A DNA stretch of 20,352 bases from CAZXBB01 sp964638815. GTDB lineage: Bacteria; Planctomycetota; Phycisphaerae; Phycisphaerales; SM1A02. The notes under the pieces were generated by a model. It ran no database searches. It was not told where the DNA came from and worked only from the letters and a program-made list of their open reading frames with translations. Shown here piece by piece: positions 14,701 to 20,352 of the stretch. The stretch is from assembly GCA_964638815.1 (NCBI GenBank), contig CAZXBB010000320.1, forward strand, positions 1-20,352. The letters are read 5' to 3'. Each line of letters opens with the position of its first letter. The stretch's first letter is position 1. The position numbers were made by a program, and so were the translations under genes.

Positions 14701-17304
14701 ATGCGGACCCCCGACGTTTCCTCCACATTCGAAGACCTGCGCGACCGGTTGCGGACACTCGAGACGCGCGCGGCAAAGGGCGCCGGCGCGCCCGACCTTC
14801 TGGCGGCGGAGCTGCGCGACGCCGTGGAGGCCCTCGTGGCGGCGGAGACCGCCATGCGGCGCGAGAACGAGGCGCTCGCGGCGGACCGGGACCGTTCGCA
14901 GAACGCGCTGATCGTGAGCGAGGCGCGGCTCCGGGCGATCCTGGCATCGACGCTCGATCCGGTCGTCACCATCGACGCCAGCGGCGTCATCCAGTCGGCG
15001 AGCAACTCCATCGAGCGGGTGCTCGGCTGGAAGCCGGAGGATCTCATCGGCGCGAACGTCAGCAGGCTCATGCCCGAGCCGCACCAGTCGCGACACGACG
15101 ACTACCTGGCGATGTACCGCAAGACCGGCGAGACGAACATCCTCGGGCGCACGCGCGAGTTCGAGGCGCTGCACGCCGACGGCCGGCACATTCCCATCGA
15201 CCTCTCGGTGGCGCGGGTGGACCTGCCCGGCTCCGACGACCCGCTGTTCACGGGCATCCTCCACGACGTGACGGAGCGCCGGGAGAACGAGGCTCAGCTC
15301 CGCCTCATCCAGAGCCTGGCGCTCTCGATCGGGGCGGCGAAGGATCTCGAGGACGCGATGGCCGTCGCTCTCCAGCGGATCTGCGCGGCGACGGGGTGCG
15401 CCTACGGCGAGGCGTGGATCCCCGACGAAGAGAACCAGGTGCTGCTCCGCACGCCGATCCGGCACGCCGCCGATCCCGGGCTCGCCGTGTTCCAGCAGAT
15501 GACGCAGGGCTCGACGTTCCGCAAGGGAGAGGGGCTCCCGGGACGCACGTGGGCCTCGAGGGAGGCGGTGTGGGTCAACGACCTGTCCGCGGCCGCCATG
15601 TTCGCCCGCGCCGGATCCGCCGGCCACGCGGGGCTGCGGGCGGCCGTCGGCGTGCCCCTGCTCGTCGAGGACGAGGTCGTCGCCGTCATTGCATTCTTCA
15701 TGAAGACGCAGCGCGAGCGCCCCGAGCGATTCATCGCGCTCGTCTCGGCCGCCGCCGCCCCGCTGGGGCCGCTCATCCAGCGCAAACGCGTCGAGGCGGC
15801 GCTCGCCGAGTCCGAGCGCCGGCTGCGCGAGATGCTGCGATCCGTCGAGCTCGTCGCCGTGACGCTGAACCGCGGAGGCACGGTCACGTTCTGCAACGAC
15901 TACCTCCTGTCGCTGACCGGCTGGACGCGGGGGGAGGTCGTGGGACGGAACTGGTTCGAGCAGTTCGTTCCCGAGGACGAGCGCGAAGCGGTGGCGGCGA
16001 CCTTCCGCGAAGTCATCGAGAGCGGGACGATCCGGTCCTCCATGGAGAACGCGATCCTCACGCGCGACGGGGAGCGCCGCATGATCGCCTGGAACAACTC
16101 GATCCTGCGCGACGTGCACGGCGTTGTCGTCGGGGCGACCGGGCTCGGGGTGGACATCTCCGAGCGCCGGCGGCACGAGGAGGAGCTTGCGCGCTACCGC
16201 GAGCACCTCGAAACGCTCGTCGCGGAGCGGACGCGGCAGCTCGAGCAGAGCCACGACCAGCTCCGCGTGAGCGACCGGCTCGCCTCGATCGGCACGCTGG
16301 TCGCCGGGCTCGGACACGACATGAACAACGTGCTCCTTCCGGTCCGGTCGCGTCTCGAGGTCCTGGCCGCGATCGACCTTCCGCCGCGGGTCCGCGAGCA
16401 CTTCACGGCGATCTGCCATTCGATCGAGTATCTCCAGCAGCTCACCGACGGGCTGCACCTCCTCGCCCTCGATCCCGACGATCCGCACGCGTCGTCGGAT
16501 GAATCCACGGATCTCGCCGCGTGGTGGGACCGCGCCGGGCCGCTGCTGCGAAGGGTCGCGCCTTCGGAGGCCGTCTTCGAAAGCAGCTTCCGCGACGACC
16601 TGCCGCCCGTCGCCGCCGCGCCGCACCGGCTGAGCCAGGCGGTGCTGAACCTCGTCGTGAACGCGAGCGAGGTGCTGCCGGCTGAGCGGGGGCATATTCG
16701 CGTCGCCGCGACGGTCGCCGACGACGGCGACACCGTGCGTCTGAGCGTCCGCGACAACGGCACGGGCATGACGCCGGACGTGCGCCGGCGCGCCCTCGAC
16801 CCGTTCTTCACCACCAAGAAGCGCGGCCTCGGCACCGGTCTCGGGCTGTCGCTCGTGCACGGCGTGGCCAAGGCGGCGGGCGGGACGGTGCACATCGACT
16901 CGGAGGTCGGCCGGGGCACCGAGGTGACGATGATCCTGCCCGCGCGCCGACGCGTACAGCCGATCGCGGCCGGTCGCGTCCCCGGCGCGGTCGTGAGCCT
17001 GGCCGATGCGCGCATCGCGTCGCTCGTCGAGACGATGCTCCGCACCGCGGGCCTCGACGCGCGGCGGGACCGCGGACCGGATCCCGACCGGGACGACGTC
17101 TGGGTCGTGGACGCGGACGATCTCTCGTTCGAGTCCGCCCGCGAATTCCTTTCCCGCACCGGTCGGCGGGTGATAGCCTGTGGTCCGGACAACGGCGGCT
17201 GGGTCGATCTCGACGTGCTGCACGTCCCGGAGCCGGACGACTTCGAACAGCTCCGCGACCGCATCGCGGAGGCTGTTCGCCCCTTCAGCGAGAGCACACC
17301 ATGA
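14701..17304 (+). CDS. PAS-GAF-PAS sensor histidine kinase with degenerate receiver-like tail
   Basis: An 867-residue cytoplasmic kinase with no membrane segment. Order: coiled-coil start (~10-75), FixL-like PAS (~76-192, with LMPEPHQSRHDDY), GAF (~205-362), second PAS (~375-490), coiled coil, dimerisation domain with phospho-acceptor His539 in GLGHDMNNVL, and ATPase domain with N-box LNLVVNAS (Asn654), DNGTGM, FFTTKKRGLGTGLGLSL. The tail (~762-862) looks like a receiver fold without the acidic pair or the conserved lysine. The FixL haem histidine seems to be Asn146, so haem binding by this PAS is doubtful. ATG 14701 follows an AGGGAT-type site. The stop overlaps the regulator start in ATGA. 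The pair resembles FixL/FixJ in build. The signal is unknown. Confidence 0.92.
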   Translation: MRTPDVSSTFEDLRDRLRTLETRAAKGAGAPDLLAAELRDAVEALVAAETAMRRENEALAADRDRSQNALIVSEARLRAILASTLDPVVTIDASGVIQSASNSIERVLGWKPEDLIGANVSRLMPEPHQSRHDDYLAMYRKTGETNILGRTREFEALHADGRHIPIDLSVARVDLPGSDDPLFTGILHDVTERRENEAQLRLIQSLALSIGAAKDLEDAMAVALQRICAATGCAYGEAWIPDEENQVLLRTPIRHAADPGLAVFQQMTQGSTFRKGEGLPGRTWASREAVWVNDLSAAAMFARAGSAGHAGLRAAVGVPLLVEDEVVAVIAFFMKTQRERPERFIALVSAAAAPLGPLIQRKRVEAALAESERRLREMLRSVELVAVTLNRGGTVTFCNDYLLSLTGWTRGEVVGRNWFEQFVPEDEREAVAATFREVIESGTIRSSMENAILTRDGERRMIAWNNSILRDVHGVVVGATGLGVDISERRRHEEELARYREHLETLVAERTRQLEQSHDQLRVSDRLASIGTLVAGLGHDMNNVLLPVRSRLEVLAAIDLPPRVREHFTAICHSIEYLQQLTDGLHLLALDPDDPHASSDESTDLAAWWDRAGPLLRRVAPSEAVFESSFRDDLPPVAAAPHRLSQAVLNLVVNASEVLPAERGHIRVAATVADDGDTVRLSVRDNGTGMTPDVRRRALDPFFTTKKRGLGTGLGLSLVHGVAKAAGGTVHIDSEVGRGTEVTMILPARRRVQPIAAGRVPGAVVSLADARIASLVETMLRTAGLDARRDRGPDPDRDDVWVVDADDLSFESAREFLSRTGRRVIACGPDNGGWVDLDVLHVPEPDDFEQLRDRIAEAVRPFSESTP

Positions 17305-17969
17305 TCAACAAACCGAAGACGCGAATCCTGTGCGTGGACGACCACTCCTTCCTGATCGACGGCCTGAAAGCGCGATTCGAGCTCGAGGACGACCTCGAAT
17401 GCGTGGGCGCGCTTCCGAGCGCCGAGCACCTGGTGACGGAAGTGGACCGCCTGAAGCCCGACGTCGTGCTGCTCGACATCGAGATGCCGGGCCCGGACAC
17501 GTTCGAGGCGACGGACGACCTGCGTCGGCGCCATCCCAAGGTGAAGACGATCATCCTCAGCGCATACGTCCGCGATCACTACATCAGCGCCGCCATCAAG
17601 GCCGGGGCCTGGGGCTACTTCTCGAAGGCTGACGCGGCCGAGGAGATGATCGAGGGCATCCGCAAGGTGGTGCGCGGGGAGCTCGCCTTCAGCCCCAAGG
17701 TCGAGGACCGTTGCCAGCCCAAGAAGCAGAGCCGGCGCCGGGGCGACGTGTCGCCGCCCTCGACGAAGCTCGACGCGCTGACGCCCCGTGAGCAGGAGGT
17801 GCTGCGCATGGTCGGCAAGGGACTCTCCCGGGCGGAGATCGCCGCGACGCTCTGTCGCAGCCCCAAGACGATCGACGGGCACCGCGAAGCGATCATGGAG
17901 AAGCTCGACATCCACGACCGCGCGGAGCTGGTGCGCTTCGCGATTCGCGAGGGTCTCGTCGAGCTGTAG
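17301..17969 (+). CDS. NarL/FixJ-type response regulator with LuxR DNA-binding domain
   Basis: The 222-residue partner of the upstream kinase. The receiver domain (~7-127) has the acidic pair Asp13/Asp14, phospho-acceptor Asp59 in LLDIEMPG, Ser87 and Lys109. A basic linker (~139-155) leads to a LuxR helix-turn-helix (~157-218) with LTPREQEVLRMVGKGLSRAEIA and SPKTIDGHREAIMEKL. Phosphorylation by the kinase should promote dimerisation and promoter binding. The 4-bp overlap with the kinase gene implies coupled translation. Likely targets nearby are the BON, cytochrome and Usp genes, but no shared operator was identified. It converges with the BON gene after 29 bp, and no terminator was seen between them. 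Confidence 0.96.
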   Translation: MINKPKTRILCVDDHSFLIDGLKARFELEDDLECVGALPSAEHLVTEVDRLKPDVVLLDIEMPGPDTFEATDDLRRRHPKVKTIILSAYVRDHYISAAIKAGAWGYFSKADAAEEMIEGIRKVVRGELAFSPKVEDRCQPKKQSRRRGDVSPPSTKLDALTPREQEVLRMVGKGLSRAEIAATLCRSPKTIDGHREAIMEKLDIHDRAELVRFAIREGLVEL

Positions 17970-17998
17970 ATCCAGACAGCGCGAGGGGCCGGCGGAGA

Positions 17999-18475
17999 CT
18001 AGCCCGCCACGATCGCGTTCGTGACTCCGGTCACGCCGGAGAGACGCGTCACCTCGCGGCCCGCGGCGTCGCGCTCGCCCTCGCGGTCGACCGCCCCCTC
18101 GAGCGTAACCCAGCCGTCGCAGACGGTCGCGCGAACGTGGAGGGCGACCCCGCCCCCGCAGGACTCGAGCGCCCGCCTCACGACCCGGGCCAGGTCGGTG
18201 TCGTTGCGGTGCTGCGCGTCGGGGATCCGGACCTCGAGGTCGTTGACGATCTCCCGGACGCCCGCGACCCGCGCGACGGCCTGCCGGGCCGCGACTTTCT
18301 CGTCGAGGCAGCAGACGACGCCGGTCAGCCCGACCGTGCCGTTCTCGACACGGAGGCTGATGTGCTCGCCATCGACCCGCTCGTCGAGACGCAGCTCGTG
18401 CCGGGCGTCCCGGGCGATGCGGAGGTCGTCGGCGACATCGATCGCCCGCGCCGGCGGCGTGTCACGCTTCTCCAT
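17999..18475 (-). CDS. Two-BON-domain protein
   Basis: A 158-residue product from ATG 18475, preceded by a G-rich AGGGGGGG site. It has two BON domains. The first (~20-85) includes ISLRVENGTVGLTGVV and VAGVREIVNDLEV. The second (~92-158) includes ALHVRATVCDGWVTLEGAV and LSGVTGVTNAIV. BON domains usually bind membranes or phospholipids, but no signal peptide is visible, so this one is probably cytoplasmic, as in some stress-induced relatives. A longer frame upstream with an alternative ATG is less likely because it lacks homology and a ribosome binding site. It shares a divergent intergenic region with the cytochrome gene. Confidence 0.88.
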   Translation of the reverse strand: MEKRDTPPARAIDVADDLRIARDARHELRLDERVDGEHISLRVENGTVGLTGVVCCLDEKVAARQAVARVAGVREIVNDLEVRIPDAQHRNDTDLARVVRRALESCGGGVALHVRATVCDGWVTLEGAVDREGERDAAGREVTRLSGVTGVTNAIVAG

Positions 18476-18554
18476 GCGCCCCCCCCTGTCTGCGGACTTG
18501 CTGACCATGACGCAATTAGAGCGGGGGCCCCCCCTCTGAAACCACGGGAAAGCC

Positions 18555-18599
18555 GCCCCCTTCCGCGAGGTTCGCGGCGAAAAGGCGCCGCAAGGGGGC
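18555..18599. promoter_or_regulatory. Nested hairpin in the BON/cytochrome divergent region
   Basis: GCCCCCTT (18555-18562) pairs with AAGGGGGC (18592-18599). Inside it GCGGCG (18574-18579) pairs with CGCCGC (18586-18591) around AAAAGG. No T-run follows. It lies 62 bp upstream of the cytochrome start and 80 bp from the BON start. Likely a leader structure or protein site; function unknown. Confidence 0.45.
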
Positions 18600-18660
18600 C
18601 GATTACCGGTCGTCGCCCGGGTTGGCCGATGACAGAATGCCGCCGACAAGGAGCACGCTC

Positions 18661-19170
18661 ATGTTCGGATTCATGCCCGGATTCCGGGCCTCCGCGAGCA
18701 TCGTCCTGATCAGCGCCCTCGCGGCCGTCCCGGCGTGTGCGCAACGCGCGACCACCGGGCAGGCGGCCGGCCGCGGCGGATCGACGGAGGTCATGACCAA
18801 CGAGGGCCACTTCCCGATTCGGATCGAGGAGGTGCGGGGCGTCATGCAGGCGAAGCTCGCCCACACGCACGCGCTCTTCGAGGGTCTCGTCATGGAGGAC
18901 CTTGTCCAGGTCGCGGAGAATGCGGACGATCTGAGGCTGCTCGGCGAGTCGGCTGCATTTCGCCCGCACCGCACGGTCGCCTACGGGGTCTTCAGCGACG
19001 AATTCGCCGCGGTCGCCGCCCGCATCGCCCAACATGCCCGCCGCGGCGACGTCGAGTCCGCTCATCGCGACTACGTGGTCCTCACCGATGCGTGCATGCG
19101 GTGCCACAGCTACCTGCGCAGGGAACACCTTCTGCTCGAGCTTCCGGGGACGGTGTCCATGAGGCGCTGA
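18661..19170 (+). CDS. Small exported c-type cytochrome with C-terminal haem motif
   Basis: A 169-residue protein with a signal sequence (SIVLISALAAVPACAQ, residues 13-28; the cysteine at 26 could be a lipobox cysteine) and a single haem motif CMRCH at 145-149, near the C-terminus. Its predicted mostly helical body with the haem site in the last helix resembles class II cytochromes c (cytochrome c' fold). Met62 or a nearby histidine could be the sixth ligand, or the site may be open. AAGGAG (18648-18653) lies seven bases before ATG 18661, which decides this start over ATG 18622. Electron carrier or gas-binding roles are both possible. It converges with the Usp gene after 19 bp. Confidence 0.8.
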   Translation: MFGFMPGFRASASIVLISALAAVPACAQRATTGQAAGRGGSTEVMTNEGHFPIRIEEVRGVMQAKLAHTHALFEGLVMEDLVQVAENADDLRLLGESAAFRPHRTVAYGVFSDEFAAVAARIAQHARRGDVESAHRDYVVLTDACMRCHSYLRREHLLLELPGTVSMRR

Positions 19171-19189
19171 CGCCGGGGAGGGCGCCGCT

Positions 19190-20095
19190 TCACGCCTCCG
19201 GCGCATCGCGCGTCGACGCGGACGGATCCCGCACTGTGAGCACCGGGCACGGGGCGTGATGGAGCACGCGCTCCGCGACGCTGCCGAGCATCATGTGGGC
19301 GAGCCCGGAGCGTCCGCGCGTGCCGAGCGCGATGAGTCCCGCGTCGCTCGCCCGGGCCTCGTCGAGGATCGCGCCGGCCGGGTACCCCATCCGCACCGCG
19401 AACTTCACCTCGAACGGCTCCTGGGCCAGCGGGGCGGCGAGGCTCTGCAATCGCCCGGTCACGACGGCGTCCGTCTCGCTCTGGGTCGCGGCGACGACGG
19501 CGGCCGCGGCGGCCGGGTCGAGACCGACGACGGGGGCGCTCGCGTGCAGGAGGACCAGGCATCGCCGCCCGGGCCGGACACGGAGCACGCGCACCGCCGC
19601 GGCAAGGGCGAGTGCGGCCTCCTCCGAGAAATCCGTCGCCGCGAGGAAGGTCCCGGACGACGACGCGGCCGCGCCCGTGCGGACGGTCACGACGGGACGG
19701 CGGGACGTCCGCACGACCCGATCGGCGGTGCTGCCGAGGAGGAGACTCGCGAGCGTCGTGTGGCCGCGCGCGCCGACGACTACGAAGTCCGCGTCGAACT
19801 CCTCCCCGGCGTCCGCGATCGCCTCCCAGGGGCGCCCGGGCCGAGACGCAGCCGTGGCGGACACGCCCGTCGCTCCGCAGGCCTCAACGAGATCGGCGAG
19901 ACCGGCATCGACGGCGCGGCGGCGCTCCGCCGGCAGGCTCTCCGCCGCCGTGTCCGGGGCGTGGACGAAGACGAGACGCGCCCCCGTCGCGCGCGCATGC
20001 CCGGTCGCCCACCCGACGGCGCCGCTCGCGCCTTCCGAGAAGTCGGTGGCGACGACGATCGTCCTGACGTCCGCGGGCGTGCTGCCGCCGGCCAT
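19190..20095 (-). CDS. Tandem universal stress protein
   Basis: A 301-residue protein with two Usp domains (~10-145 and ~150-290). Each starts with the family strand (TIVVATDFSE and FLAATDFSE) and each keeps the ATP-binding pattern GxxG-9x-GS (GARGHTTLASLLLGS; GTRGRSGLAHMMLGS), so both sites may bind ATP. Such tandem proteins are commonly induced by hypoxia or starvation. The start at ATG 20095 is chosen because upstream codons in the same frame only encode Arg-Val repeats from the flanking DNA array. The neighbouring two-component system and BON gene fit a stress regulon, by inference. Confidence 0.93.
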   Translation of the reverse strand: MAGGSTPADVRTIVVATDFSEGASGAVGWATGHARATGARLVFVHAPDTAAESLPAERRRAVDAGLADLVEACGATGVSATAASRPGRPWEAIADAGEEFDADFVVVGARGHTTLASLLLGSTADRVVRTSRRPVVTVRTGAAASSSGTFLAATDFSEEAALALAAAVRVLRVRPGRRCLVLLHASAPVVGLDPAAAAAVVAATQSETDAVVTGRLQSLAAPLAQEPFEVKFAVRMGYPAGAILDEARASDAGLIALGTRGRSGLAHMMLGSVAERVLHHAPCPVLTVRDPSASTRDAPEA

Positions 20096-20185
20096 GGATG
20101 CCCTCCCGAGGTCCCGACCAGCATAGGCCCCCCTCCCGCGATCGGCGCCGAGCGGGAATCCGGCCCCGTTCCATCGCGGTCGCAG

Positions 20186-20352
20186 GCGGACGCGCACGCG
20201 GACGCGCACGCGGACGCGCACACGGACGCGCACGCGGTCGCGCACACGGACGCGCACGCGGACGCGCGCGCGCACGCGGACGCGGACGCGGACGCGCACG
20301 CGCACGCGGACGCGGAGGCGGACGCTCACGCGCACGCGCACGCGGCCGCGCA
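20186..20352. repeat. Hexanucleotide tandem array GCGGAC/GCGCAC, reaching the window end
   Basis: About 27 six-base units, mostly alternating GCGGAC and GCGCAC, with some ACGGAC, GCGGTC and GCGGAG variants. GCGCAC stretches alternate purine and pyrimidine and could adopt Z-DNA. On the plus strand one frame would give Ala-Asp-Ala-His repeats and on the minus strand Arg-Val repeats. The array is not bounded on the right in this window, so whether it is intergenic or part of a gene cannot be decided. Confidence 0.85.

Noticed and set aside
14521..17223. 900-codon minus-strand ORF opposite the histidine kinase
   Set aside because: Low-complexity shadow frame; the plus-strand kinase has all expected domains and motifs.
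20096..20341. N-terminal extension of the Usp protein with Arg-Val repeats
   Set aside because: Encoded only by the tandem hexamer array and spacer; Usp homology begins just after ATG 20095.

Overview
The window is very GC-rich bacterial DNA (third codon positions are almost all G or C) with densely packed genes, mostly on the + strand. No rRNA, tRNA, integrase, transposase or CRISPR array was seen. The gene mix (HAF-repeat exported protein, duplicated PaaB, CstB-like persulfide dioxygenase, C-terminal-haem cytochrome, BON and Usp proteins) would fit an uncultured high-GC planctomycete-like or similar environmental bacterium. That assignment is a guess; no phylogenetic marker gene is present.

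Bases 1-10183 form a long co-directional block. It starts with three phenylacetyl-CoA epoxidase genes (duplicated-domain paaB, then paaC and paaD; paaA would be expected upstream of the window). A four-gene 2-oxoacid dehydrogenase complex follows, of pyruvate dehydrogenase type (E1 alpha, E1 beta, E2, E3-like). The E1 alpha/beta genes overlap by 4 bp. The E3-like protein has lost the first cysteine of the redox disulfide (Trp48) and has an altered NAD site. Next come a CstB-like protein (persulfide dioxygenase, pseudo-rhodanese, rhodanese) and a DASS/SLC13 anion transporter whose probable TTG start overlaps the previous stop codon.

Bases 10184-14202 hold a likely remnant of an ABC-transporter ATPase C-terminus, an MgtC/DUF4010 membrane protein with no ordinary start codon (ATC preceded by a strong ribosome binding site), a foldable leader, an exported HAF-repeat protein, a hairpin, and an SGNH/GDSL hydrolase interrupted by one in-frame TGA between its catalytic blocks.

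Bases 14203-14700 have no convincing gene. They contain a palindrome, a four-copy GGTTCCGGG repeat that matches a G-quadruplex motif, and a strong intrinsic terminator facing the minus strand with no minus-strand gene feeding it.

Bases 14701-20095 look like a signalling and stress region: a PAS-GAF-PAS histidine kinase with a degenerate receiver-like tail, an overlapping NarL/FixJ-type response regulator, a two-BON-domain protein (-), a small exported c-type cytochrome and a tandem universal stress protein (-). The window ends in a 6-bp GCGGAC/GCGCAC tandem array.

The most unusual items are the in-frame TGA in the SGNH hydrolase, the E3 homologue without its redox disulfide, the ATC start, and the orphan minus-strand terminator. 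I did not find a convincing wholly new multi-gene system.
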